From Maratus speciosus (lineage: Eukaryota > Arthropoda > Arachnida > Araneae > Salticidae), in assembly GCA_963932465.1 (NCBI GenBank), contig OZ010799.1, positions 160,018,761 through 160,082,760 of the forward strand: 64,000 nt of DNA, given 5' to 3'. The notes under the pieces were generated by a model, which did no database searches, was not told the origin of the DNA, and was given only the letters and a program-made list of their open reading frames with translations. A program made the position numbers and the translations under genes. Positions 46,109-58,213 of this stretch are shown here, one piece after another (within the stretch, counting starts at the first letter, position 1; every line of letters begins with the position of its first letter).

Positions 46109-47940
46109 CAGGGTTCGCAAAAACCCGGAGTTTTTGAAAAAACCCAGCCTACATGGGTTTTTTCGGGGTTTTCATGAAAAACCCAATTTTCCCCGGAGAA
46201 AATCGGGTTTTTTCAAAAGTACAATATATGCGATATTACATTATTGTATACTATATTATTTATATATTATATATACTATACACAAAAAATACATTGTTCC
46301 CTTATATACAATATAATTGTAATGCTATTTTACAAGTTATAAATTGTATAAGTAACATGAATTTAAATTAAGTGTCAGTGTTTCTCACAAATTAATTTTA
46401 AATACAATAGAAGATATAAAATTGTTAATTTGCTTTAAAATCAAATAATGAATAGAATATTAATATTTAAAATATATAAGTACGAAAAAAAGGGGTAAAC
46501 TAGTCGGATGTGCCAATCCAAAAACTTTCTTTTATCTCATACATGTTAATAATTCAAAATTCGCTATCACAGTGCCATGCCCATCACGAGGATTGTAAAA
46601 TATAGGTTCGTTGAATTGGATGCATTTAACAAGGAGATATAAGTATCCCTTTGTTTGAAACAAATCATTGAATTTCGGAACCCACCCTCTTAAATGTCCA
46701 CAAACAAAATTTCCAATCCAAACAGTATAAAATCAACACCTGTTGTTCAATTTACATCCAAGTCTAATAATGATCTATTTACATGAAAATGAAACAGAAT
46801 ATTAAGTTTGATTAAATTACGTGCATTAGTTTTGAGATATAGATTTTACAAAAATTGTGAAAAATCCAGCATACCAACACTACCTGCTGTGCAATTTACA
46901 CCTAAACCTAATCAGTAACAGCTTATATCAAAGTCTAACTGAATCTGAAGTTTGATGAAAATCGATGCATTAATTCTTGAGATATTGCGGAAATGATACA
47001 AAATGCAGCACAACAGAGCCACTGTTGGGTAATATTTATCAAAAACTAATCAGCACCAGTTCATATCAAGGTCTAACTGAATCTGAATTTTTATTCAATT
47101 CCGTACATTAGTTCTTGAGAAGAGTTATTGCTTAAATCGTGAAAAAATGTAGCATAACAGCGCTACCTGTCGGGCGATATACACCAAAACTTGATAAGCA
47201 ACAACTTAACTTGTAACTGAATCTGAAGTTTGATGAAAATCCATACATTAGTTCTTGAGATAAAGCAATTGCAAAAATTGAGATAAATGCAGCACAGCAG
47301 CACCACCTTATGGGCAATATACACCAAAAACTAATCAGCACCAGTTTACATCAAGGTCTAACTGAATCTAAAGTTTTGTGAAATTCTGTGCATTAGTTCT
47401 TGAGATAGAGCTCCCACAAAATTTTTGTCACATACAGACATTTTCTAAAAACCATCAAATCGTCTTCAGGACATTTGTAAAACGTATAAATCTGTCGTAA
47501 ACTGGAAGTCAAAATTTTTCACAAATTAAATACTTTCTTCTTGTAAAAATAGAAGAAAGTAAAAATACATATCTTTTATTTTCATGAATATAATTCCTTT
47601 GAATTTTTTATATAAAGGCATTCTTATGATATGCATTTACCTATAATTATGTACTATGTATGTTGCCTACAATGTTCTATGTTAGTAAAGTATTTCAATG
47701 TGCTAAAATACATTTTTATTTTCTCAGGTGTTTATGCAATGGCTTTTATATGTTAATTTATTTTCAAAATTCTCAGAAATGACTTAAATTCACTAAATGT
47801 ATGTGTTGTTTAAAATTTCAAATATTTCTGAAAATTGAAAAAACCCACATTATGGGTTTTTCAGTGGGCTTTTTCAAGTGGGCCCATTCGGAAAAAACCC
47901 GCCGGGATTTTTCGAACTGGGCCCAGCTTTGCGAACCCTG
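46109..47940. mobile_element. Non-autonomous hAT-type element
   Basis: This 1,832-bp element has terminal inverted repeats CAGGGTTCGCAAA and its complement, and a perfect 8-bp duplication GTACATTG (46101-46108 and 47941-47948). Both features are diagnostic of hAT elements. The first and last 100 bp are packed with AAACCC/GGGTTT motifs in both orientations, as hAT transposase subterminal sites often are. No transposase. The centre holds another repeat (about 46522-47560) with internal tandem units. Confidence 0.88.
46740..47440 (+). repeat. Tandem array of 140-147-bp units inside the hAT element
   Basis: About five diverged units, each with a CTAATCAGCA-type motif, AAGTCTAACTGAATCTGAAG, then a TTAGTTCTTGAGATA motif and a GCAGCACA motif. 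The TCTAACTGAATCTGAA marker occurs near 46931, 47071, 47211 and 47359, and a weaker match at about 46752. It lies in a repeat bounded by ACTTTCTTTTATC (about 46523) and ATAGAAGAAAGTA (about 47548). Confidence 0.75.
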
Positions 47941-48221
47941 GTACATTGCATTTGCCACCTTATTCACAAGATATGAATCCGTGCGATTTCTATCTTTGGG
48001 GTCACATGAAAGACTTGGTGTACAAGAAGAAGCCGACAGACCTCAATAGCCTCATGAAATCCATTACTGACTTATTTGCAAGCATTAAAACAGAAACACT
48101 TGAACAAGTAACTGATAAATTTGTGACTAGGTTGCGCTACTGTATCGCCTCAGAAGGTTCTCACTTTGAACACCTTGTGCATGAATCACCTTTTCGACGT
48201 TTTTGTTACAATGAAAAGTAA
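47941..48221 (+). pseudogene. mariner-like transposase, 3' part
   Basis: This resumes the frame lost at 46108: GTLHLPPYSQDMNPCDFYLW, then GHMKDLVYKKKPTDLNSL, and ends with a GSHFEHLVHE region and TAA at 48219-48221. NPCDFYLWG carries the final catalytic Asp of the DDD triad. From its position the frame is uninterrupted, so the C-terminus was intact when the hAT element landed. The TSD makes the coding sequence continuous across the insertion. Confidence 0.82.
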
Positions 48222-48292
48222 TTGATGTGCTATCTGCAACGACTCTTGCGTTATTTCATTTTAAAGCTGTAGGTTAATTAAAAGACCTTGTA

Positions 48293-49779
48293 TAGACTTA
48301 ATAAAATATACGGATGAATAAAGGATAGGACATTTAAGACGCTTTAACATGATTTTAAAATGGCGAAAATGATTTAAATATAAATGACAGAAGGAAATAC
48401 GTTTCTCCACAAACACAAATAAATAACAGCGAATGTCTTAAAAAATCTTTATGGAGAGAAATATTGATAATCAAAAATATGTCTACACTAACAGTCACAT
48501 TTTTTTCTAAAGATAATTTATAATCAATCTGAGTGTAGCTTATCACATAAAACGCAATTACTCAATCAATCATGCTAAAAAACAAAAACTTGATTTGCAG
48601 TTTTTATCTCTTTTAATCACGTTATATTTGACTGTAAAATAACTGAACATTGAAAACTGTTCAGAAAATTAGGAAAAATATGTCAAAATAAAGAGTGTAA
48701 GAAAAACATGTGAAAATCAGGAGTCTCCTGCCAAAATCAGAGAACTTGACAAGTTTGTATTCAGCGCGGTATTGGTTATCTAAAAAGTATGAATTGAAGT
48801 TAATTTAACTTCACTTATATTTGAACCTTCATTTTATATATTTAATACATTCTAATATATGTATATGTTCTAATATATGTATATGTTCTATATTTAAGTG
48901 GGTAGGGTATAATATTGAACGTTGAAAGAATTATCATAATTTATGAATTTTTATGTAATTAAATAAGGTAAACTGATAAGGGGGGGGGGCGATACATTAA
49001 GTTGTGTTTGGAAAGTGTTTAGTAATTTTGTGATGAAACAATTCATACCCCGTCGTTGGAAAACTTGTAATCTGCAGCTGTCCAAAAATGCAGCGTAAGT
49101 TGGCCGCTTGCACCGAGCATTTCTAAATCGCCCGAATAACAAATAAAAAATCTTCTTGCAGGAAGTGTTAGCGTACTGGCCAAGAAGTAACATAGGACAT
49201 TTTTTATTTAAATATTTTTTCACAATGAACGCATTAAACATATGGCTTTAAAATACTTGAAAAATGCCGAAAAAAATCGAACGTAGCATCACAGAAAATG
49301 ATATTCTAGCATTTGTATAAAAATTTAAAGTAAAACGGTCTAGTAGTGCTTGGACAATCAAAGCAGATACTAAAAAAAGAAGTTTTGAGAAAAAAGCGTT
49401 TAAAGTATAAAGTTTGGCTCAGAGACAATTATTTGCAATGGTATACATTTCTCAGTAACCCAGTAGCTTTTGTAATAATACGAATATCAAAAAACTGTTT
49501 TGGGTTATTTTCTAAATTATTATGTAATTAAAAATGAAAAAAATCGATTTTTTAATTTTTTAAACTTGCGTCGTGCTTTAAAGTTCTTTAAAAGTCATAC
49601 GTATATAGTGATTACATAACATATTTTTTTTTTTTTTTTATCAGAAGAGTCGAGTTTTAATATATATATATATATATATTTTAATTTGAACCATTTTTAA
49701 AAAATGTTGAATATAAATATATAACAGCACCATAAATACAATAACTGCTTAAATAACTATAGCATTTTGATACATACGG
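48293..49779. other. AT-rich intron without recognised genes
   Basis: A short stretch of higher GC at 49010-49190 has a donor-like GTAAGTTGG (49094) and an acceptor-like TCTTCTTGCAG (about 49161) on the plus strand, but the joined peptide is short and meaningless. G run at about 48980-48989, T run at about 49625-49639, TA run at about 49661-49678. Confidence 0.45.
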
Positions 49780-51060
49780 ATGTGAACTTGACGCATTTCC
49801 AACTTATGGAGAAATATTTGTATGAAAGGCATTAAATTTTATTTAGGAATATAGAAGTAATTTTTTTCTTTTCCACATCGTATGAAAAATTGTTCGCACT
49901 GCCAGCTAGCTCTGTTTCTTTTTAAATAAAATTAATGATCCGTATTTACTTATTTAGAGAAATGCCTCAAAAGATTTCTCTGCTTTCAAAATGCAGGCAT
50001 AGGTTTTATAAATGAAACAAAAATATGAATTGTATAAAATGTATAAGGAAAAATAAATTTCTATAGAGCATTTTGCTCCCAGAGGTCATAATGTCTGCAG
50101 TAAATCTGAGTTTCTAAGCAAAAAAATGAAATCATGGCCCTAGGTTATTTTTTCATTTTAAGGGTTTCAAAACTTTCCTCTGTTAAATAAGAAATGCAAT
50201 GCTTAACTTTTTAAATAAAATTAAAGTAAGTCAATTAGAGCTATATTTTCTTTCCAATCCAGCAAAAGTAGAATTATAAACTTCAAAAACTAAAAACAAT
50301 TGAAATAACAAAAGGCATACAATCAATCAGAAAAAAATAGAAGCAGAGAAAAAAGGAAGAAAACAAGAAAGAAGAAAGCATGCATCAAGCGTAGATCATG
50401 AAGCACTTTCCAACACATTCAGATTAAAGTAACAAAACTTCCCCGTTTAATAAGTTGAAATAGGATTTTAATTCAGCCGTTTGGAAACGCATAATACATT
50501 TGAATGCCACAGTTAAAAATTCCCCTTCAGCAATTTCCGATAATGAGAATGGTATGTGAATGCTTTTGTTCAGCCTTGTATATGAGGTAAAAAAAAATAT
50601 ACAGAACGAGTAACATGCAACAAATTAGATACTTTTAAAAGCGCATATCGAAATTGAAAACGTACTTCCAGCAATTGTTGCTTAAATATGGTGTTGTAAC
50701 CGATTTGTTTTGTGTGTCCCTGTAAATGGACGATAAATGCTATTAATGCCCTATTCTATAGTAATTATCTAGTAGTAAAATTCAGTGATTTATATCAATC
50801 TCAATCCATTTGAAACAGCATAATGCCACTAAAATAGCGATTTTTCCCGATTGACCTTAATATATCGGAATTCTTTTGAGCGCCCTGTAAATTGAACCTT
50901 AATGCTACGTAATTTATATTCAATAGCGAACATGTCATGGTAAACATCATTAACATACATCAATGGCATGAAAATCCGTGTCTATTTACGCGTGGAAAGA
51001 CAGATAGATGGTCAAACAAACCGAATTTATAAACAATTTTCAACTATGTTGGAAAGTGGG
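49780..51060 (+). repeat. Unclassified dispersed repeat, copy B (longest continuous)
   Basis: Its first half matches copies D and E and its second half (from about 50390) matches copies A and C, which shows that they belong to one family of at least 1.2 kb. It carries TTTTGTGTGTCCCTGTAAATGG (50700) and CTTTTGAGCGCCCTGTAAAT (50873), 175 bp apart, the periodic unit. Ends near ACGCGTGGAAAGACAGATAG. No domain-bearing frame. Confidence 0.6.
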
Positions 51061-52051
51061 AAAAATATATTAAAACTAAAATCTCTGGAAACACATTGAT
51101 CAGCAATAAGCTTAATAATAACATAGCTCCCTACTTTATTAAATTGAATCCAGCGGTTCATTCATGACTATAGTATCATACAATTTCGGAGGAAAAAGTA
51201 TGGCAAAACACTGATTTCCCCCACACAAGCCACAAGGTAGTATTGGATAGATATTTTCGAATTCAATTTAAAATATGACGGAAGGTGAGACATTTTTCTT
51301 TGAATTATACATTTATATAAAAGAAATACAGTAAAATTAACATATCTATTGAAGATTAAAAAAAAAAAAAATAGATTAACCGCTTAATTTTCGCTCCCGT
51401 TATATTCACGCGCTGTGTCTTATTTTAGATTTATTCAGATTTGTTTGATTCCTACCAGTTTTATAAAATAGTGTAATTATGGTATCATTTTACCTGTCAT
51501 TAAATAAGGTGAATATTTCTTTTTCAAATATGTGGTGCCAATAAGAAATTTGAATTTTTAAACCGTAATTTAATGCGACCATTAAGGGGTTAAAAAGGTC
51601 ATGTAAATCGAATTTCGAAGAAATCCAAATGCGAATTTAAAGAAACGCAAGACAAATATTGTATTAAAGAAAAAATACTATTTTTTAAACAATTCGTGAA
51701 AAAATAAATTCATAAATTCAAAATAAAAAGAAAGAAAACTCATGCGTTGAGAAATGATTATAAAACACTTTTCAAGTGTTCTAGAATTTTTAACAAAACT
51801 TTGCTTTTTAATATGGTAAAAAAGCTATCTAAGAAAACATTTCAGAAAACATATAACACATATTTAAAAACCCGATTTCAACAATTGCCGCATATAGCTG
51901 GTAAGGTTTTCCAATACTTTTGTGCAGCTCTGTATATGATCTATAGATTTGTAAGATTCAAAATATTTTGCTAAAATTTAGTTTCGCAAGAAAACGAATA
52001 ACACAGTTGAAAATTCACGTTCAGCAAATCCTACCATTTGGCGAAAAAGTA
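51061..52051. other. AT-rich intron without recognised genes
   Basis: No coding sequence recognised. An A run at about 51360-51371. Open frames have no domain. Confidence 0.5.
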
Positions 52052-52989
52052 GGGTAGGGGAGTATACACTGAGACATGGTACACAGTGAGACAGCAGCCA
52101 CTTTGACATATAGTTGTAACTTTATCTTCAAGCTGGCACACACACATAACGAACTCATCTTATGCAACACGTGGATGTAGTTTCAGCACTTCACTTACTC
52201 GTCCGACAAAATAGTAAATAATTCCTTATTTTATAGTGGTTAAACTTACATAAACGCCTATTTTAGAGTTTATTTCCTTCATTATGACATATATTTAGTT
52301 AACCAAACCTAGCTATATCTAATAATAGACTATTTCGGCAAGGCGACGTAAATTTTTTAAAGCGATGAAATTTATGTAACAGATGTGGCATCCATTTTGT
52401 TACAACGTAACGAAAGTACACAGTGAGACACACAGCTGTGGTACACAGTGAGACGTGTTTTATGTGTACATACTATGTGGTTCTGATGTTTAAAAAGTTA
52501 TTTATTAATAAAAGAAGATTTTTCACTCTCTATCTCTCTTTCTTTCTCTGTCTTTCTGTGTGTGTGGGCGGGCGATGGCTAGGGAAATTTACTAAACGTA
52601 AGCAGCTGAAAATTTGCATGAAGGTAGCCCAAGCTCTGCCATTGTCCATCCCAGGCTCAGATTTTTAATATTTTGAAAATCTAGAAATATTAATTAGAAG
52701 TCATAAACTGCAGAAAATTATCGATAGAGTGTAAAAATGTATGATTTATGAAAATATATACATTGTCTCACTGTGTACTACTTGTGGTACACAGTGAGAC
52801 AATTTTCGATACTCAGTTATGCTGCTTCTGTGCTTTTATAAATAACTTTTTTAAAACCATTCATATATTAATGTGTAGCGCATTTGTGTAGCTTAAAGAT
52901 GTAGCAATTTTTTTTTCAAAAGAACAAAAATCGTTGCCATTCGTTAAGTAATAATAATTTTCGTCTCACTGTGTACTACCCTCCCCTAC
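52052..52989. mobile_element. Probable MITE with repeated GTACACAGTGAGAC
   Basis: The ends are inverted: left AGTAGGGTAGGGGAGTATACA, right (reversed) AGTAGGGGAGGGTAGTACAC. The 14-mer GTACACAGTGAGAC occurs exactly four times in direct orientation (52080, 52416, 52441, 52787) and twice inverted (52765, 52963), with a variant at 52064. No target duplication was resolved and no coding frame was seen. Function of the motif is unknown; it could bind a transposase or a host factor. Confidence 0.7.
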
Positions 52990-53029
52990 TTGAATTATTT
53001 TGTACATCCTGGTATATTACATAAGGATT

Positions 53030-54200
53030 TTTCTATACGACACATAATAAGCTGAAATTTAATTCAAGCAACATGCTTAAAACTACTGAAATCACACTTC
53101 CAGGGAATACTATTCATTGGCGGCCATATTTCCAGCCCTGTATATTATTTTATTTATATGCTACAAACATCTCTCATTATAGTAAACTTAGTTGAGCTTG
53201 AAAAGGGATAACTGAAATAAAAAATACATTTAAGCTCATTCTCAGTAATGCTTACGGAATCTTTTGTGTAGCCCTGTATATGGTCTATAAAATGTATCCT
53301 CAGTATGTAGGATGCAAAAATTTAGTTAAACTTTTAAACGCATAACTGAAATTCACTTTCAGCAGTCAGCTCTTATACACAGATACAGTATTGTATCCAA
53401 AACCTTTTATGTGCCCTTGTAAATGAACAATAAATGCAATGCATATCTACTTCTACTATTCTACTGTAAACATCTTGCAGTAAACCTCAGTAATGTATAT
53501 CAGTTTCATCATGTTTGAAGTAGTGCAGCATAATTGAAATATGCTGTGAACAGTTTTTTTTTCCGTATACCATTATATGAACGAAACCTTTGGTTGCCCA
53601 CCAGATTTTACTGTAAATGAATGATGAATGTTTGTACCCCACATGCTACAGAAAGCATGTATTAGCGTACCTCAAAAATTCATATCAATTTAATTATGTT
53701 TGTAAAGGAATAACGTCTCTAAAATACGCCGCAAACAATTTTTCTTCATACACCATAACATAAAGAATACTTTTCAGTTCCCTTGTACGCGTACTATATG
53801 TGTTACGCAAAACATATTCTATAGTAACTCTCTTCTAATGCACCTCAATAATGTGTTTACATTTTACTATGTTTAAAATACTCTAACACTATTAAAATAC
53901 ACTACAAATTATTTCCCCCATAAATAATTAATTTAACGCAATACTTTTGAGTGCACCTTTAAATGAACTACGAATGGTACGCGCATTCTTTTGCAATACC
54001 GAATATGATATGATGAACTTCAATAACGTGTATCAATTATATGGCACTCCGAGTATATTTACGCGACTTAGAGAGCACGGAAAGACGGACGGCCAGACAG
54101 ACAGGCCGAAAAACCCAATTCATAAACACTTTGAAACATGTTTATGAATTGGGAATTTTATAAGTTGGAAAGTGTTATTAAAACGAAATTGTTGAATGTG
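53030..54200 (+). repeat. Unclassified dispersed repeat, copy C, with about 179-bp units
   Basis: Four diverged units, marked by an ACTTTTG.GTGCCCTTGTAAATGAAC-type motif near 53405, 53587, 53766 and 53943 (182, 179 and 177 bp apart). Each unit continues with a TTCTATAGTAA block, a CCTCAATAATGTATATCA block and a TACACCATAA block. The copy ends in GACGGACGGCCAGACAGACA. Related to 18290-20060 and 49780-51060. Confidence 0.65.
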
Positions 54201-57200
54201 AAAAATTTCAGTAAAACAAAGCCACGGAAATTTCAATTAATGATGCAAATAAAACATTAAAAAAGGCTTTTTAACTCTATTTTCCTCTACATTTATTTTA
54301 GTCTGTCCATGATTTTGCCCCCAGGCATTTTATGTATATTCTTTTCAAAATAATAGAAATTGTAGAAATTTCATGCTGATGCAGCACTAAAATGCTTGTT
54401 AAGAAAGTTTTAATTGAATTCTGAATAAATGCTAGATCTGAACTGGTGAGGAAAGAACGAAGTAAGATTTCGGCAAAAAAATGAAAAACGATGTTAAACT
54501 ATTACACAAATAAAATATATCAAGAATTATGTTTTAATGACATCGAGAAAGTATCACATGATAATTTGCGTGACGAAAATCTTTTTTTTCCGTTTTCACA
54601 AAATTATGTGACATCGTATTAAATATGAAGCATATATCTCAGTTTGTGGACTAGACTTAGAATTAAGCGAAGTAAAATTGAAAATACAAAAAATAACACA
54701 TTTATAATAACCTGATATAATATAAAGGGGATATAAAAGGATTTTCGTATTTAAAACATCAGCTTATTTGTGTTTCATTCAAATAATAATTTTCTTCAAT
54801 TGTTATTATTTATTCCTATTATTGTACTTTATTAGATTATTGAAATGGATTTTATATAGAAGATGAATACTATACAAAATACATATAAAAAAATACATGG
54901 AAAATTATATAAATCGAACTTAAAATACCTCAAAATGCGTACTTAACGAAAAACTTAATCAAAACTACATGAAATAAAACATTTCTTAAAATGCACAGTG
55001 TCGGTTTAAAAAAATCGAAAGAAAAAAACGAAAAAATTTAGTGTAAATTAGAAAACAAGTATGTAAGTGTGATCGCCGATCACAGAGAGGGTTTCGTTTA
55101 ATATCTCTTTCAAAACATTTTATCTTTAAATTAACAAATCAAAATTGTTAATATAAATATACGTAAACAAATGCGTAAAAGTTTTTTTTTTTTTTTTTTT
55201 TTTTTTTATTTTATCGAATTAGCCATTTTTTGACGAAGGTCTCGTTTGCCACTCCCTTCCCTAACCCCCAACAAAAATTTAACTCACTTTAAATTTATAA
55301 AAGTCTTAATATGTGTTATAAACTATGTCAAAGAATAAAAGCGATTGGTTCTTTAGTTCTCCTAATTTTAACAAATTCATGTCAATTGTCTGTGCGAAAA
55401 AGCATATTATTTATAAAAGATAAAATATCGATTTTTTCATAAATCTGAAAGTTGTGGTCCGATTTTTTTTATTTAGATTTTATGAATCAGCGTACGAAAT
55501 AAGATCAGTGTGCGAAAGAACCAAATTTTTAAAATCAAAAGTTAAAAAATCTTGTACTGCGATTATCAAATCCAAGTATAAAAATTTATGTCTTTTTCTT
55601 TCCGTGTCACGTGGCCTGACGTGCAAAAAATACAATTCTGGAATTAATTACCAAAAAAATTAATTATCTTCGCTTCCGATTGTAGAAATTAAAATCTAAA
55701 GACAGAAAGAGAATGAAATTTTACGTCGAATGCCGTAAAAATCGTAGATAAAAAAAAAAGGTCCTGTATAAAAATTCTGAGTCCGTTTCTGACCGAAAAA
55801 CGCACCAGTTTTATATTCCCTCGTTATCGCCGAAAATTCAATTTCATCAGACATCTGTCGCCTTTTCGAGTTTTTCTGATACGATCGAGATATTTTTTAG
55901 AATCTCTGAAAGATGATTTCTCCCCCGTCTTATGGTACTAATTTCGAATTTCTGGTATGCGTAGAATAAAAAGTATTCGAGCCTTAAAGAAATCACCAGT
56001 CCTTATCTGCCGTTAAAATGACACCAGTTTTTAATCGGCGAAAAAGATCGTTTATGTAATTTGATAAAAAATCCATGCTTTTGTTGAATTATGAATGCCT
56101 TTCCAATCTTGTAATTGGGATGTTTTAATTAATAACGTCTATTAATTACGACTTTTTTAAAATTGTATGACTTGTCGTTTGATGTGAGGTGTTCATCTAT
56201 AAGTATGCGAAATTTTAAGTTTCCTACAGATATAGTTTCTGAGAACGAAACCATAAAAATCGCAAACAGAAAATAAAAATTTTTTAAATGCATAATGTAA
56301 AAAAAATATCGTAAATAAGAATTAAAAATTAAAGTAATGAGGTTCCTGAAATGATGACAATTGATGTTACAAAAGAAAATTTTACAAGAAAGAATTTTTG
56401 ATAATTTGATTTTTTTTTCTTCATTCAATGATTTTTTCCTTGCAGGCAAGATACTTTAGGTGTACAATATTCTAATGAATATAATTAAGGCAACAATCTC
56501 ATTCTGATGCGGCATCAGAAAGATTGTTAAAGAAGTTTAAATAGTATTCTAGAGATCAGAACGTACTAACTGCTGAGAAATAAATTTGGATTTTAGCGAA
56601 ATAAAATGAAGCACATTGGCAAACTTTTCCACAAATTAAATGTGACATTAATTGTATTTTGATTACAGTGAGAACGTTTAGTGTAATCATTGTGAAGAAA
56701 AGCACATTTGTGTAGATTCTTTTATTTAAATATATGTATTTTCGAAAATATCTGTCAATTTTTTATCGTATTGAATGGAAACTTTATTTGAATATATTCA
56801 ATTTGTCCACAAATCAAATGTGACATTAATTGTATTTTGATTACAGTGAGAACGTTTAATGTAGTCATTGTGCATTAAAGCACATCTGTGTGCATTGTTT
56901 TATCTTTTTTAATATTTATTTCCGTAAATACCTGTCACAGTTTTGTCGTATTGAATGAAATCTTTAATTATATATATACAATTTATGAGAAGTATTTGTT
57001 TATTATTTGTTTAATATCTCTGAAATTGGAAGGTATTCCCGAAATTTCATGGAGATTTAAAAATTATACATTTCTAGTTGAACATTGCATCTCATGTAAG
57101 ACATTTAAAGAACAGATCTGCTTTATTTTGAAAGATCTGATTTAAAAAAGTTAAAATATGCGATTTTACTCGATTCGCTGCAGAACTTTCCATAAACATA

Positions 57201-57285
57201 GATTTAATCAGAAAACGAAAAATAAATCTAGAAATACCTATATAATTATTTTTAAAGAAGGCCTGATTTTTAACATTTAACAATA
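54201..57285. other. AT-rich intron with one tandem duplication
   Basis: No exon recognised. A T run of about 26 bases lies near 55183-55207 and the tandem duplication at about 56630-56975. Frames at 55454-55663 and 56129-56449 have no recognisable domain. Confidence 0.45.
56630..56975. repeat. 178-bp tandem duplication, two copies
   Basis: TGTGACATTAATTGTATTTT recurs at 56641 and 56819. Both copies then read TTACAGTGAGAACGTTTA, GT(A/T)GTCATTGTG-like and a CCTGTCA..TTTTGTCGTATTGAAT segment. About 85 percent similar. Confidence 0.8.
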
Positions 57286-58213
57286 CGTAAACTCCCGACT
57301 ATCAGGCCTAATATGGCGGAAAAGCAGGCCGGATAACAAAAAAGCCGGATAGGCAGGAATTCTATAAATGTTTACTCCTTTCCTGCCCTCCCCCGCCATG
57401 ATATTAGAAACACATGTCACACATTTTAAGATAAATTTCATATATACAGTACACACAGTTTTAGAATAAGCAAAACATTAATGCAAAACGTAAGCCTAAT
57501 TCGTAAAAAATGAGTAAATCTTCTTTTACTGTTTATTAATAAGTGATTGCACAAATATGAAAAGTTATGCATAAGATAAAAGAATCAAAACTTACAATTT
57601 TCAGTTTTTGAAAAAGAGTTCAGCTTTTTTGCTTCTCCCTGTTAGCCCTCTTCCGCGAAGCAATGTCCCTCCATTTACGAAAGCAGATGATATCAGCTGG
57701 CGTCGCTTCCTCCTGCTGACTAATATACTGCAGTGCTGCCTCAATCGTGTTGAACCATTCCGAATGTGGGATGAGATTTTTACTGCAATCTTCCTCCTGT
57801 TTTTCTTCTGTTACTTCTCCCTCTGTCAACATTTCTACAATATCGTTGTCAGGTAATTCTTTAACTTCGTCGTTTGCCATACATGGTGTAATGTCTTTTG
57901 CATTGGCATCGGCAGAGCCCGGTATATTTTTTATCAACGAAATAAGCTTATCATTCTTATCTTCCACTTCAGTTTCCTATACGAGTTTATATCCACCTTT
58001 CTGGTCCAAAAAAAATGTTCCAAGACCCTGCAATTATTATGTTTCGAATTCTCTGCTTTTGCATTTTTCAATCCCTTCTTGCTCCTTCCTGTCGTAAGTC
58101 AGTACTTTCCCACGGACGGTAGCCTGCCTGTTTCGGCAACTTGCAACTGCTAGTAGTACCTCAACTTTTTACTAGGCCGGATAGTCGCGAGCCGGATAGT
58201 CGGGAGTTTACTG
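57286..58213 (-). mobile_element. Tigger/pogo-type remnant with C-terminal transposase
   Basis: TA-flanked ends GTAAACTCCCGACTATCAGG and, reversed, CAGTAAACTCCCGACTATCC are inverted repeats. Repeated GCCGGATA motifs occur near both ends. It is only 0.93 kb, so most of the transposase is deleted. Different TIR sequence from the 13758-18269 element, so a separate family. Confidence 0.78.
57620..57967 (-). pseudogene. Tigger-type transposase C-terminus
   Basis: A 115-residue open frame. After an acidic stretch (DNDIVEMLTEGEVTEEKQEE) it reads FNTIEAALQYISQQEEATPA and ICFRKWRDIASRKRA. This IE-AL-YI-QQEEATPAD pattern followed by a basic R-WRD-A segment is the C-terminal tail of Tigger/CENP-B-like DDE transposases. 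The DNA-binding and catalytic parts are missing, so it is a 5'-truncated remnant despite lacking stops. It lies in the large intron of the lectin-like gene on the same strand. Confidence 0.75.

Larger units (their letters stand above)
45603..48290 (+). mobile_element. mariner-like transposon interrupted by a hAT element
   Basis: TA-flanked inverted ends: left CAGGGTGTCTTTTTATTAAC, right (reversed) CAAGGTCTTTTAATTAACCT, with similarity continuing for about 50 bp. The inside encodes a broken DDE transposase: N-terminus at 45740, catalytic segment at 45971-46108 and C-terminus at 47941-48221. A 1,832-bp hAT-type element splits it. Without that insert the element is only about 850 bp, so the middle of the transposase had already been lost. 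Confidence 0.82.

Noticed and set aside
48951..49241. Plus-strand exon pair suggested by GTAAGTTGG and TCTTCTTGCAG, and a 96-aa minus-strand frame
   Set aside because: The joined plus-strand peptide ends after a few residues and the minus-strand frame has no recognisable domain.
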